Of a stretch of DNA of 64,000 nucleotides, positions 48,428 to 57,277 are shown in pieces. Where the stretch lies: assembly GCA_045632265.1 (NCBI GenBank), contig JAZQWG010000028.1:1-64000 (forward strand), read 5' to 3'. A program made the position numbers and the translations under genes. The stretch comes from Scatosoma sp045632265. GTDB lineage: Bacteria > Bacillota > Clostridia > Christensenellales > Borkfalkiaceae. The stretch's first letter is position 1. Every line of letters begins with the position of its first letter. A model generated the notes under the pieces. The model was given only the letters and a program-made list of their open reading frames with translations, was not told where the DNA came from and made no database searches.

Positions 48428-49138
48428 ATGAGAGAACCGTTGTTAGATAAATTAGATAGAAAAATGGGCAAGTGGGCGCTGAAGAATTTGATGACGATTA
48501 TCGTCGCAGGCACGGTGCTCGTTTGGATTGTCAATTATATCGTCTACTTAAATACGGGCGTTTGGATTGACAGATATATCGATTTCAACAAGGCGGCGAT
48601 TTTGCGCGGGCAAGTGTGGCGGCTTGTCACCTTTTTATTCGTGTCCACGCAATTTAACCCTATCTTGCTCTTTATTTCGCTATATTTTTACTGGTTAATC
48701 GGCAATGCATTAGAGCGCACTTGGGGCGCGTTCAAGTTTAACGTCTTCTATTTTTGCGGAGTGCTTTGTTCGATAGCTTCGGGTTTTATCACGGGCTATG
48801 CTACGGTATATTATCTCAACCTTTCTCTATTTTTAGCGTTTGCGATTTTATACCCCAACCACCAAGTTTTGCTCTTTTTCTTTATTCCCATCAAGATGAA
48901 ATGGTTGGCAATCGTCGATATTGTGTGCATCGTGCTCATGATGATTTTCTATTCTTGGATAGAGAGAATTGCAATCTTCGTGGCGCTTGGCAACATAGCT
49001 CTTTTTTTCACGGGCACGCTTATTAGAAGTATTGCAGCTTGGCGTAGAAGAAAGAAATGGCAAAGGGGAATTTACGTCGTGGAAGACACCCCTAAAAAAC
49101 GGAAAAATAAAAGGGATGACGACCCTTTTGAGTTATAA
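48428..49138 (+). CDS. Rhomboid-like membrane protein lacking the catalytic serine
   Basis: 236 residues, six TM helices. The rhomboid fold is suggested by GQVWRLVTFLFV before helix 2, LYFYWLIGNALERTWGAFKF between helices 2 and 3 (position of the usual E-x-x-W-G/GS-x-x-F element), and GVLCSIASGFITGY. The GxSG active site is not present; NLSLFLAFAILY is found in its place, so it is probably a non-proteolytic rhomboid-like protein. C-terminal 40 residues are cytoplasmic and basic. It precedes the pseudouridine synthase by 9 bases. Confidence 0.75.
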   Translation: MREPLLDKLDRKMGKWALKNLMTIIVAGTVLVWIVNYIVYLNTGVWIDRYIDFNKAAILRGQVWRLVTFLFVSTQFNPILLFISLYFYWLIGNALERTWGAFKFNVFYFCGVLCSIASGFITGYATVYYLNLSLFLAFAILYPNHQVLLFFFIPIKMKWLAIVDIVCIVLMMIFYSWIERIAIFVALGNIALFFTGTLIRSIAAWRRRKKWQRGIYVVEDTPKKRKNKRDDDPFEL

Positions 49139-49147
49139 GGAAACGAT

Positions 49148-50191
49148 ATGGAAAGAAGAACGGAAAATGAAAAACGGACGGGGCATGTGCGTGCGCAACA
49201 AAGTGTGAAAGCCAAAGGTGCGGGGCATGTACGCGGTGAAAAAACGGCAAACGGTGGCGCAAAATACGGCGATAACCCGTACACGGCTGTGTATAAAGTG
49301 AATAAAAGCGATACGCTGATGGAATTTTTGCTCCGCAAATGCAACACGTCGAGAAACAACGTAAAGGCGCTTTTAACTCGCCGTCAAGTGCTTGTCAACG
49401 GCAGCGTAGTCACGCAGTTTGATTTCCCACTTGGCAAGGACGACGAGGTGAAGCTTTCCAAAAAAAGCGTTCAAGGCAACATCGCCCAAGCTCCCAAACG
49501 CAACGTGGATAAACGGGAAAGGGAAGTAAGAAAGCGTGAACAAACGACTGTGAAAATCATCTACGAAGACGACGATTTTATCGCAATCGACAAGCCCGTT
49601 GGGCTGCTTTCAGTGGAAAGCGACAACGAAACGGAATGCGCTTTTGCGCACGTTTTCGAGTACTTACAACAAAGTGGCAAAAACGTCCGCCCGTACATTT
49701 TACACCGCATTGATAAAGAAACGTCGGGCGTGCTTGTATTTGCGAAAAACCCGAAAGTGTATTCCATGCTCAAAATGCACTGGAACGAGTGTGTAAACTT
49801 GCGTGAATACTACGCCGTCGTAGAAGGCGTAATGGAAAAGAAAGAAGACACCATCGTTTCTTATCTTAAGGAAAACAAAAACAATTTGATGTATTCCACG
49901 CAAGATATTACGGGACAAAAGGCAATCACGAACTACACCGTAATTAAAGAAAGCGAGCAATATTCTCTTTTGAAAGTGCAAATTGAAACGGGCAAGAAAA
50001 ACCAAATCCGTGTGCACATGCAAGCGCTTGGCCACCCCGTTGTGGGGGATGACAAGTACGGTTGCACGAAAAATCCCTTGAAACGCTTGGGGTTGCACGC
50101 TTCCAAATTGAGTTTTACCCACCCCGTCACCAAAGCGGAAATTTGCCTTGCGGCAAGCGTACCTGCTCCTTTTAGAGCGTTGTTTGTATAA
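49148..50191 (+). CDS. RluA-family pseudouridine synthase
   Basis: 347 residues. A basic N-terminal extension (1-45) leads to an S4 RNA-binding domain (LMEFLLRKCNTSRNNVKALL, about 57-110) and the RluA catalytic domain with ILHRIDKETSGVLVFAK, where the Asp is catalytic, then QIRVHMQALGHPVVGDDKYG. It makes pseudouridine in rRNA (RluC/RluD type) or tRNA; the site cannot be told. Start behind AAGGAAA, in an operon with the rhomboid-like gene. Confidence 0.94.
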   Translation: MERRTENEKRTGHVRAQQSVKAKGAGHVRGEKTANGGAKYGDNPYTAVYKVNKSDTLMEFLLRKCNTSRNNVKALLTRRQVLVNGSVVTQFDFPLGKDDEVKLSKKSVQGNIAQAPKRNVDKREREVRKREQTTVKIIYEDDDFIAIDKPVGLLSVESDNETECAFAHVFEYLQQSGKNVRPYILHRIDKETSGVLVFAKNPKVYSMLKMHWNECVNLREYYAVVEGVMEKKEDTIVSYLKENKNNLMYSTQDITGQKAITNYTVIKESEQYSLLKVQIETGKKNQIRVHMQALGHPVVGDDKYGCTKNPLKRLGLHASKLSFTHPVTKAEICLAASVPAPFRALFV

Positions 50192-50214
50192 GAAAAAGAA
50201 CAATATATACCAAG

Positions 50215-50239
50215 CTGCCCCTAAATGGGGCAGTTTTTT
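50215..50239 (+). terminator. Terminator of the RluA operon
   Basis: CTGCCCC / GGGGCAG with a 5-nt loop, then TTTTTT. Confidence 0.9.
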
Positions 50240-50262
50240 CTATATTATTTTTTCGTCAGCTC

Positions 50263-50292
50263 TTGACTTTGCTTGCGCTTGTGTGCTATAAT
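50263..50292 (+). promoter_or_regulatory. Promoter of the iorA operon
   Basis: TTGACT, 18-bp spacer, extended -10 TGCTATAAT. Confidence 0.8.
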
Positions 50293-50368
50293 AGGACAAA
50301 TCTTCGTTTTTTATCATAGATAAAAGTTGCGAAATACAAAAGTCAATAAAGGAAAAGAGAGATAGATT

Positions 50369-52084
50369 ATGAAAGAACTGATTTTGACCAACCAAGCCAT
50401 CGCGCGCGGTGCGTACGAAGCGGGCGTAAAAGTTTTGTCCGCTTACCCTGGCACGCCCAGCACGGAAATTGCGGAAAACTTCGTCAAGTTCGACGGCGTG
50501 TACGCAGAGTGGGCACCCAACGAAAAAGTGGCGTTGGAAGTAGCTATCGGCGCATCGATTGCGGGCGCAAGAGCAATGGCGTGCATGAAGCACGTTGGCT
50601 TGAACGTAGCGGCAGACCCCTTGTTTACGGCGGCATACACGGGTGTAAACGGCGGGCTTGTTATCGTGGTTGCCGACGACCCCGGTATGCACTCTTCGCA
50701 AAACGAACAAGATACCCGTATGTACGGCAAAAGTTCGCACGTGCCCGTTTTAGAACCGTCTAACGCACAAGAAGCGAAGGATTTTGTAAAGCTCGCTTTT
50801 GATATCAGTGAAGATTTCGATACGCCCGTTATTTTGCGTGAAACGACGAGAGTGGCGCACTCGCACGGGATTGTAGAGCTTTGCGATAGAGTGGAAAAGG
50901 AACTTCGTCCGTATACGAACAATCCCCAAAAATACGTAATGATGCCCGCAAACGCAATCCGCCGCCACTTGAGTGTGGAAGAAAGGGAAAAGGCGTTTGG
51001 CGATTTTGTCAACGGCATGTCGATTAACCGCGCGGAATACACGAGCGAAGAAGAAATTGGTATCGTGTGCGGCGGCGTTGTGTACGAATACGTAAAAGAA
51101 GCGTTGCCTAACGCAAACGTTTACAAGGTGGGCACGCCCTATCCCTTGCCCGTGAAAGCAATTGCCGAGTTCGCAAAGAAAGTAAAAAAATTGTACGTCA
51201 TTGAAGAACTTGAACCGTTTGTAGAAGACACGTTGAAAGCAAACGGAATCGATTGTATCGGCAAGGAAATGTTCTCGATTCAAGGCGAATTGTCGGTGGC
51301 GAAGATTAAGCAAGCGTTCTTCGGTGGGGAAATCCCCACGGCGGAAAGCGTACCCGCTCGTCCGCCCGTTATGTGTGCGGGTTGCCCGCATAGAGGCGTT
51401 TTCTACGTGCTCAACAAACTTGGCTTGACGGTCAACGGCGACATCGGTTGTTATACGCTTGGTGCAGTTGCCCCCTTGTCGGCACTCCACACTTGCATTT
51501 GCATGGGCGCATCGGTTGGTACGGCGCACGGGTTTAAGAAAGCGACGGACGGCGCAAGCAAGAACGTTGCGGTAATCGGCGACTCGACGTTTTTACATAG
51601 CGGCGTGACGGGGCTTATCAATGCGGTGTACAACCAAAGCGGCATTACGCTTATGATTTTGGATAACTCGACGACGGGTATGACGGGGCACCAACAACAC
51701 CCCGCAACGGGCAAGACGTTGAAGGGCGAACCTGCCCCCGTAGTGCTTTTGGACGAGCTTGTAAAAGCGTGCGGCGTAAAGGATTTGCAAATTGTAGATG
51801 CTTACGACGTGGTAGCGGTAGAAAAGGCGGTGAAGGCGGCGGTAGCGAACCCCGAAGTAAGCGTAATCATCGCGCAAAAGCCTTGTGCGTTGCTCGATAA
51901 AAAATCGAAGAAACCCACCGTTATCGTAAAAGATTGCAAAAACTGCGGTAAGTGTATGAAACTTGGTTGTCCCGCCATTAGCAAAGGGGAAAACGGAATC
52001 GTAATCGACAAGGCGCAATGCGTTGGGTGCGAAGTTTGCGTGCAAGTTTGCCCGTTTAAGTGTATTGAAAAGGAGGGTGTGTAA
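50369..52084 (+). CDS. iorA: Indolepyruvate:ferredoxin oxidoreductase, alpha subunit
   Basis: 571 residues. Oxidatively decarboxylates aromatic 2-oxo acids (indolepyruvate, phenylpyruvate) to the aryl-acetyl-CoA, reducing ferredoxin; thiamine-diphosphate enzyme, oxygen-sensitive. N-terminal pyrimidine domain (SAYPGTPSTEIAENF, VGLNVAADPLFTAAYTG), C-terminal PP domain (GDIGCYTLG, GDSTFLHSGVTGL) and a ferredoxin end with two 4Fe-4S motifs: CKNCGKCMKLGCP and CVGCEVCVQVCPFKC. Full length. First gene of a run with iorB, paaK, ACT and ATP-grasp genes. Confidence 0.97.
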   Translation: MKELILTNQAIARGAYEAGVKVLSAYPGTPSTEIAENFVKFDGVYAEWAPNEKVALEVAIGASIAGARAMACMKHVGLNVAADPLFTAAYTGVNGGLVIVVADDPGMHSSQNEQDTRMYGKSSHVPVLEPSNAQEAKDFVKLAFDISEDFDTPVILRETTRVAHSHGIVELCDRVEKELRPYTNNPQKYVMMPANAIRRHLSVEEREKAFGDFVNGMSINRAEYTSEEEIGIVCGGVVYEYVKEALPNANVYKVGTPYPLPVKAIAEFAKKVKKLYVIEELEPFVEDTLKANGIDCIGKEMFSIQGELSVAKIKQAFFGGEIPTAESVPARPPVMCAGCPHRGVFYVLNKLGLTVNGDIGCYTLGAVAPLSALHTCICMGASVGTAHGFKKATDGASKNVAVIGDSTFLHSGVTGLINAVYNQSGITLMILDNSTTGMTGHQQHPATGKTLKGEPAPVVLLDELVKACGVKDLQIVDAYDVVAVEKAVKAAVANPEVSVIIAQKPCALLDKKSKKPTVIVKDCKNCGKCMKLGCPAISKGENGIVIDKAQCVGCEVCVQVCPFKCIEKEGV

Positions 52085-52085
52085 G

Positions 52086-52652
52086 ATGATGAATATTCTC
52101 ATTTCCGGTGTAGGCGGACAAGGCACCATTCTTGCAAGCCGTGTGCTTGGTAAATATGCGCTTCTTTGCGGCATGGATTGTAAAATCAGCGAAATCCACG
52201 GCATGAGCCAACGTGGTGGCAGCGTGACGACCCACCTTCGTATGGGCGAAAAAATCTATTCGCCCGTTGTTTGGGAAGGTAGTGCGGATATGATTATCGC
52301 CTTTGAGGGCTTGGAAGCGGCAAGAGTGAAGCATTACTTAAAAGAAGGCGGCATTTTGCTTGTCAACGAAGAAAAGATTTTGCCGATGCCTTGCATTACG
52401 GGCGTAGCGACGTATCCTACGGATATTAAGGAAAAATTGACGGCGGAAAACAACGCTAAATTTATCAATGCAAAGGAAATTGCCAAGGCGGCGGGCAGCG
52501 AAAAGGCGACGAATATCGTTATGCTTGGCAGTATTTGTAAACTCTATGGCTTTGATAAAGCGGTTATGGAAGAAGCGGTTGCCGCTTGCGTACCCGAAAA
52601 ATTCAAAGAATTGAACCTTGCGGCATTCCGCATGGGCTATGAAAAAGTATAA
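52086..52652 (+). CDS. iorB: Indolepyruvate:ferredoxin oxidoreductase, beta subunit
   Basis: 188 residues. ATG 52086, or 52089, sits behind GGAGGG one base after the iorA stop; the frame to 52023 inside iorA is not used. Gamma-type oxidoreductase domain: NILISGVGGQGTILASRVLG, KISEIHGMSQRGGSVTTHLR, SADMIIAFEGLEAAR. Forms the heterodimer with IorA. Confidence 0.97.
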   Translation: MMNILISGVGGQGTILASRVLGKYALLCGMDCKISEIHGMSQRGGSVTTHLRMGEKIYSPVVWEGSADMIIAFEGLEAARVKHYLKEGGILLVNEEKILPMPCITGVATYPTDIKEKLTAENNAKFINAKEIAKAAGSEKATNIVMLGSICKLYGFDKAVMEEAVAACVPEKFKELNLAAFRMGYEKV

Positions 52653-52675
52653 ATTTTTTATGAGCAGGTGATAAA

Positions 52676-53980
52676 ATGCAATACTTTCAAAAAGACATCG
52701 AAACAATGAGCAAAGAAGACAAAAAAGCTTTGCAGTCCGAACGACTTGTGAAGATTGTCAAGTATGCTTACGAAAATCAAGCCCCTTATCGTGCAAAAAT
52801 GGACGCAATGGGGGTTAAACCCGAAGATATTAAATCTATCGATGACATTTCCAAATTGCCTTTCACCGTAAAGCAAGATTTGCGTGATGCCTATCCGTTT
52901 GGCATGATGGCTCGCCCTAAAAAGGACTTGGTACGTTTGCATGCAAGCAGCGCAACGACGGGTAAATTGACGGTTGCTGGCTATACGCAAGGCGATATTG
53001 ATATTTGGGGTGAATGCGCGGCTCGTTCGCTCGTAATGGCAGGCGCTGACCAAGAAAGCGTCGTGCACGTATCGTACGGCTACGGTTTGTTCACGGGCGG
53101 TTTGGGTATGCACTACGGCGGTGAAAAGTTGGGCGCATGTGTTGTTCCTGCTTCCGCTGGCAATACGCAAAAACAAATCCAACTTCTCGTTGACTTTGGT
53201 GCGGACATCATTTGTTGTACCCCTTCGTACATCATTTACCTTGCAGAAGAAATCGAACGTATGGGTTTGAAAATAGGCGAAGATATCAAGCTTAAAGGTG
53301 GTGTATTCGGTGCGGAATCTTGGTCGGAAGGTATGCGCGCAGACATTGAAAAGCGTTTGGGTATCCGTGCCGTTGATATTTACGGTCTTTCGGAAATTGC
53401 AGGCCCTGGCGTTGCTTGCGATTGCGAGTTTAAGACGGGTATGCACTTCCAAGACGACCATTTCTATCCCGAAATCGTGGACGTGGACACGTTAGAGCCG
53501 CTTCCTTACGGCGAATCGGGCGAGCTTGTTATTACGACGCTCACCAAAGAAGGTATGCCCCTTATTCGCTATCGTACGCGTGATATTGCAAGCCTTAACG
53601 ACGATCCTTGCCCTTGTGGAAGAACGTCGGTGAAACTCAATAAGATTACGGGTAGAAGCGACGATATGTTGATTATCCGTGGGGTAAACGTATTCCCTTC
53701 GCAAATCGAAAGCGTGCTTTTGAAGAATCCCGACATTACACCCAACTACCATATCAACGTAGATAGAATAAACAACCTTGACACAATGGAAATCGTGGTG
53801 GAACTTTCCCCCAACGTGAAGTTGGACGAAGTTGCGCACGTAGAAGAAATTAGAAGAAAGCTTGCTTCGGATATGGCTTCGGCGCTTTCGGTAAGCGCAA
53901 AGATTACGCTCGTATCCCCTGGTACGGTGGCAAGAAGCGAAGGTAAGGCAAAGAGAATTACCGATAAACGCAAATTATAA
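52676..53980 (+). CDS. paaK: Phenylacetate-CoA ligase (aryl-acetate AMP-forming)
   Basis: 434 residues. ANL-superfamily ligase: adenylate motif ASSATTGKLTV (the usual form is SSGTTG, here Ala for Gly), VYGLSEI-type region DIYGLSEIAGPG, RTRDIASL, and the hinge/C-terminal domain GRSDDMLIIRGVNVFPSQIE. Joins CoA to phenylacetate or indoleacetate; next to iorAB it may run in the direction that recovers ATP from the aryl-acetyl-CoA, or re-activate the acid. The direction is inference. GAGCAGGTG precedes ATG. Confidence 0.95.
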   Translation: MQYFQKDIETMSKEDKKALQSERLVKIVKYAYENQAPYRAKMDAMGVKPEDIKSIDDISKLPFTVKQDLRDAYPFGMMARPKKDLVRLHASSATTGKLTVAGYTQGDIDIWGECAARSLVMAGADQESVVHVSYGYGLFTGGLGMHYGGEKLGACVVPASAGNTQKQIQLLVDFGADIICCTPSYIIYLAEEIERMGLKIGEDIKLKGGVFGAESWSEGMRADIEKRLGIRAVDIYGLSEIAGPGVACDCEFKTGMHFQDDHFYPEIVDVDTLEPLPYGESGELVITTLTKEGMPLIRYRTRDIASLNDDPCPCGRTSVKLNKITGRSDDMLIIRGVNVFPSQIESVLLKNPDITPNYHINVDRINNLDTMEIVVELSPNVKLDEVAHVEEIRRKLASDMASALSVSAKITLVSPGTVARSEGKAKRITDKRKL

Positions 53981-53992
53981 GGAGAAGGAAAA

Positions 53993-54394
53993 ATGGTGAA
54001 ACAAGTAGCGGTATTTTTGGAAAACCAAGAAGGCAGATTAAGCGATTGTTGCAAAGTGTTGAAACAAGCAGGTGTAAACTTGCAATCCTTATCCATTGCG
54101 GACACCAAGGAATTTGGCATCGTGCGTTTGATTGCGGACGATTGCGAAAAAGCGCAAAAAGCGTTGCAAGAAAACGGTTTTTTGTCGTCGGTGGTGGAAC
54201 TTGTTGCCATCGAAGTTCCCAACACGTCGGGTGCGCTCGCAGACGAGTTGATCGCGCTTAGCGACAGCGGTGTAAATATTGAATACATGTATTCGTTTAC
54301 GAGCACGGACGGCAAGGTGAACATCGGCTTTAAGACGGCTATGCCCGAAAAGGCAGTTGAAATTTTGAAAAAGGCAGGCGCAAAGGTTTTATAA
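53993..54394 (+). CDS. Tandem ACT-domain amino-acid-binding protein
   Basis: 133 residues with two ACT domains (VKQVAVFLENQEGRLSDCCK, about 1-65; ELVAIEVPNTSGALADELIA, about 68-133). Such proteins routinely follow paaK and iorAB in anaerobes and are thought to sense an aromatic amino acid and tune the pathway; the ligand is not known. 12 bases after paaK, behind AAGGAGAAGG. Confidence 0.92.
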   Translation: MVKQVAVFLENQEGRLSDCCKVLKQAGVNLQSLSIADTKEFGIVRLIADDCEKAQKALQENGFLSSVVELVAIEVPNTSGALADELIALSDSGVNIEYMYSFTSTDGKVNIGFKTAMPEKAVEILKKAGAKVL

Positions 54395-54395
54395 G

Positions 54396-55292
54396 ATGAA
54401 AAAGCAGAAAAAAGCGCTTATTTTGATAAACGCTTATTTGCAATCAGCGTCACAATTTTCGCAAGCAGAACGCATGAAGGAAGAGCTTGAAAAGTTGGGC
54501 GTACAAACGGATATCAAGAGAAACGACGGTTTTTATGCCGTCGTTTCCGATAATGCTATCCAAACGGATTTGGTGAAGGAATACGATTTTTGCGTGTATT
54601 TCGACAAGGATAAATACACGTCGGAAATGCTTGAAAAGGCGGGGTTAAGATTGTATAACAACCACGAGGCAATCCGTGTGTGCGATGATAAAATGCAAAC
54701 GTACATCGCCCTTACAAGCAAAAATATCCCTATGCCAAAAACGGCTTCGGGGCTGCTTTGCTATCACGCCGATGCAACGATTGCGCCTTGCACGATAGAA
54801 AGAGTGGAAGCAATGTTTTCCTATCCTATTATCGTAAAAGAATGCTTTGGCTCGCAAGGCAAAGGCGTGTATATGGCAAAAAATAGAGCGGAACTTTTCT
54901 CGCTTATGGAAGAAAATAAATGCCGTCCCCACCTTTTCCAAGAAACGATAAAAACGAGCGTAGGTAAAGACGTGCGCGTTATCGTTGTGGGCGGAAAGGT
55001 AATCGCTTCCATGCTCCGTCAATCGAGCACCGATTTTAGAAGCAATATCGAACTGGGCGGGGAAGGCACGCCTTATACGCTTTCCACGCAAACGCAAGAA
55101 CTTTGCGAAAAAATCGCCCAAGAGCTTGCGCTCGATTATTGCGGGATTGATATTTTACTTGGCGAGAATAATGCGCCTATCGTTTGCGAAGTTAACTCCA
55201 ACGCCTTTTTTGCAGGTATCGAGCGTGTGACGGGCGTAAACGTTGCAAAAGCGTATTCGCGGCATATTTATCAAGAAATCTACGGGGAATAA
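54396..55292 (+). CDS. RimK-like ATP-grasp ligase
   Basis: 298 residues. N-terminal pre-ATP domain with a Rossmann-like strand (KKALILINAYLQSASQFSQA), then ATP-grasp: YPIIVKECFGSQGKGVYMAK, the strand HLFQETIKTSVGKDVRVIVV, and metal ligands in IDILLGENNAPIVCEVNSNA. The family joins a carboxylate to an amine, as RimK adds Glu to proteins or cofactors. The substrate is unknown. It begins one base after the ACT gene stop, so translation is likely coupled, tying it to the ior-paaK run. Confidence 0.88.
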   Translation: MKKQKKALILINAYLQSASQFSQAERMKEELEKLGVQTDIKRNDGFYAVVSDNAIQTDLVKEYDFCVYFDKDKYTSEMLEKAGLRLYNNHEAIRVCDDKMQTYIALTSKNIPMPKTASGLLCYHADATIAPCTIERVEAMFSYPIIVKECFGSQGKGVYMAKNRAELFSLMEENKCRPHLFQETIKTSVGKDVRVIVVGGKVIASMLRQSSTDFRSNIELGGEGTPYTLSTQTQELCEKIAQELALDYCGIDILLGENNAPIVCEVNSNAFFAGIERVTGVNVAKAYSRHIYQEIYGE

Positions 55293-55365
55293 ACTTTCCC
55301 AAACCAAAAACGAAAGGGCGGTAATTTGTTGATCAAATACATGCCCACGGCAAACGGAGAAAAAC

Positions 55366-55827
55366 ATGAAAAAGATAGCAAGCTTTACGGTCAATCACGA
55401 CGTATTGCAAAAGGGTATGTATATATCTCGCATTGACGGCGACGTAGTCACCTACGACGTGCGTATGAAAATTCCCAACGGCGGGGATTATCTTTGCATG
55501 AAAGCGGCGCACACAATCGAGCATTTGTTCGCCACCTTTGCTCGCAACAGCGACAAGGGCGATTCTATCGTTTACGTAGGGCCTATGGGCTGTAAAACGG
55601 GCTTTTATTTGCTTGTAAGGGATTCGCTTTCGCATGAAGAAGCTATCAAACTCGTGCAAGAAAGTATGGCGTTTATCGCTACGTATTCGGGGGAAATCCC
55701 TGGAAACACCCGCAAAGAGTGCGGAAATTATTTGTATCACGATTTGCAAGGGGCAAAGGAAATTGCCCAAGATATGCAAAAGGTGCTTGCCGACTGGTCG
55801 GTGGACAAATTACAATATCAGGAGTGA
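55366..55827 (+). CDS. luxS: S-ribosylhomocysteine lyase LuxS
   Basis: 153 residues. Cleaves S-ribosylhomocysteine to homocysteine and DPD, the precursor of AI-2, in the activated methyl cycle. Metal ligands HTIEH (H49, H53) and C119 (KECGNYLYHD); catalytic Cys in VGPMGCKTGF (C76). Full length. No pfs/mtnN nearby, so a signalling role cannot be judged. Start behind GGAG. Close to the nitroreductase gene (4-base gap). Confidence 0.98.
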   Translation: MKKIASFTVNHDVLQKGMYISRIDGDVVTYDVRMKIPNGGDYLCMKAAHTIEHLFATFARNSDKGDSIVYVGPMGCKTGFYLLVRDSLSHEEAIKLVQESMAFIATYSGEIPGNTRKECGNYLYHDLQGAKEIAQDMQKVLADWSVDKLQYQE

Positions 55828-55831
55828 AAAT

Positions 55832-56353
55832 ATGAACGAAACGTTGGAACTTATCAAATCGAGAAGAAGTGTTAAAAAATATAAATCCACGCCCGTGGAA
55901 AAGGAACTTATTGACAAAATCGTAGAAGCGGGCACTTGGGCGGCAACGGGAAGAAACCGTCAATCGCCTATCATTTTGGCGATTACGGATAAGGAAACGA
56001 TAGCAACGCTTTCCAAAGTCAATGCTGAAATTATGGGTGTCAACGAAGGCGACCCCTTTTACGGTGCGCCTTGCGTGCTTGTCGTGCTTGCTGATAAAAA
56101 CGCTTCGACGTATCTTTACGACGGGTCGCTCGTTATGGGCAACATGATGCTTGCGGCGCACTCGCTTGGGCTTGGCAGCTGCTGGATTCATCGTGCAAAG
56201 CAAACGTTTGAACGTCCCGAAGGCAAAGCGATTTTGGCAAAGCTTGGCATTGAAGGGGAATACGAAGGGATAGGCAACTGCGTAATCGGTTATGCGGACA
56301 TCGAGCCCGCCGTAAAACCTCGCAAAGAAAACTGGGTGTACTATTTAGATTGA
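55832..56353 (+). CDS. Nitroreductase-family FMN protein
   Basis: 173 residues from ATG 55832 behind AGGAG; the longer upstream frame lies in luxS and is not used. FMN-binding IKSRRSVKKYKSTPVEKELI, WAATGRNRQSPIILA, MMLAAHSLGLGSCWIH. Family enzymes are homodimers that reduce nitro compounds or quinones with NAD(P)H; this short, single-domain form fits. True substrate unknown. In a run with luxS (before) and a TIM-barrel epimerase (next base). Confidence 0.93.
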   Translation: MNETLELIKSRRSVKKYKSTPVEKELIDKIVEAGTWAATGRNRQSPIILAITDKETIATLSKVNAEIMGVNEGDPFYGAPCVLVVLADKNASTYLYDGSLVMGNMMLAAHSLGLGSCWIHRAKQTFERPEGKAILAKLGIEGEYEGIGNCVIGYADIEPAVKPRKENWVYYLD

Positions 56354-56354
56354 T

Positions 56355-57170
56355 ATGAAAACGGGTATCTCGACGGCGTCGCTGTTTTTAAGAAAGAATA
56401 ACGAAGAGGCTTTGCCTTTTTTGGAAAAACTTGGGGTGCAAACTGCCGAGGTCTTTCTCACGTCCTTTTGCGAATACGGTCAGCCGTTTGCCGATACGCT
56501 CAAAAATGCCAAGGGTAGCTTGGATATCAATTCCGTACATATTCTCAATACGCAGTTCGAGCCACAGCTTTTCAACGGCCACCCACGCGCTCGCGCGGAT
56601 GCATATTTTTGGTTAGATAAAGTGTTGCAAAGTGCGCAAATTCTCGGTGCGCCTTACTATACCTTCCATGGCACGGCACGCATGAAAAAGGCGGCAAGGT
56701 CGGGCGAAAACGACAACTTCCCTAAAATGGTGGAAGGGTTTAAGGAGATTCTTTCTTCGTGCGAAAAATACGGCGTGCAACTTTGCCTTGAAAACGTGGA
56801 ATGGGCAACGTATAACCGTGTGGGCGTGTTTGAAAGATTGAAAAAAGATTTGCCTACTCTTAAAGGAGTGCTCGATATTAAACAAGCTCGCATTTCGGGA
56901 TATGCGTACGAAGAATATTTGAAAGAAATGGGGCAAAGCCTTGCTTACGTCCATCTTTCCGACGTGGACGAAAAGGGCAAAATGTGCTTGCCGGGGAAGG
57001 GCGTTTTCGATTTTGATACGCTTATTTTGCGCTTGCAAGACGTGGGCTTTGACGGTGCGCTGATTATTGAAGCGTACACCAACGATTACGGCAGCGAAAA
57101 CGAACTGTCGCCCGCTGTGGAATATTTGAACGAAAAATTGTATAAGCATAATTGCTTTACCAAAAAATAA
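56355..57170 (+). CDS. Sugar-phosphate isomerase/epimerase-like TIM-barrel protein
   Basis: 271 residues, xylose-isomerase-like TIM barrel (AP endonuclease 2 superfamily): FLEKLGVQTAEVFLTSF, SVHILNTQFEP, YYTFHGTARMK, LCLENVEWA, VLDIKQARISG, YVHLSDVDEKGK, ALIIEAYTND. Metal ligands (Glu of ENVE, Asp of LDIKQ, His of HLSD, Glu of IIEAY) are present. Substrate cannot be assigned. It starts one base after the nitroreductase stop. Confidence 0.88.
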   Translation: MKTGISTASLFLRKNNEEALPFLEKLGVQTAEVFLTSFCEYGQPFADTLKNAKGSLDINSVHILNTQFEPQLFNGHPRARADAYFWLDKVLQSAQILGAPYYTFHGTARMKKAARSGENDNFPKMVEGFKEILSSCEKYGVQLCLENVEWATYNRVGVFERLKKDLPTLKGVLDIKQARISGYAYEEYLKEMGQSLAYVHLSDVDEKGKMCLPGKGVFDFDTLILRLQDVGFDGALIIEAYTNDYGSENELSPAVEYLNEKLYKHNCFTKK

Positions 57171-57204
57171 TGATAAATTTTTTTGATTTTTTTGCGCAAA
57201 ACTA

Positions 57205-57253
57205 TTGACATAGAGAAATCTTTATGCTATTCTATAAATAGGACTAAATCCTA
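57205..57253 (+). promoter_or_regulatory. Promoter and candidate operator of the superoxide reductase gene
   Basis: TTGACA (57205-57210), 17-bp spacer, TATTCT (57228-57233). The dyad TAGGA-CTAAA-TCCTA (57239-57253) sits over the start site; a redox regulator is a reasonable guess, but it does not match the PerR box. Confidence 0.7.
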
Positions 57254-57277
57254 ATTAAAATAAATGGAGAAAGAAAT

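Noticed and set aside
52023..52085. Longer N terminus for iorB inside iorA
   Set aside because: The extra 21 residues overlap the ferredoxin end of iorA in another frame, and a strong ribosome site marks the later start.
55366..55827. luxS as evidence of quorum sensing
   Set aside because: LuxS also serves the methyl cycle; no AI-2 receptor or transporter is seen in the window.
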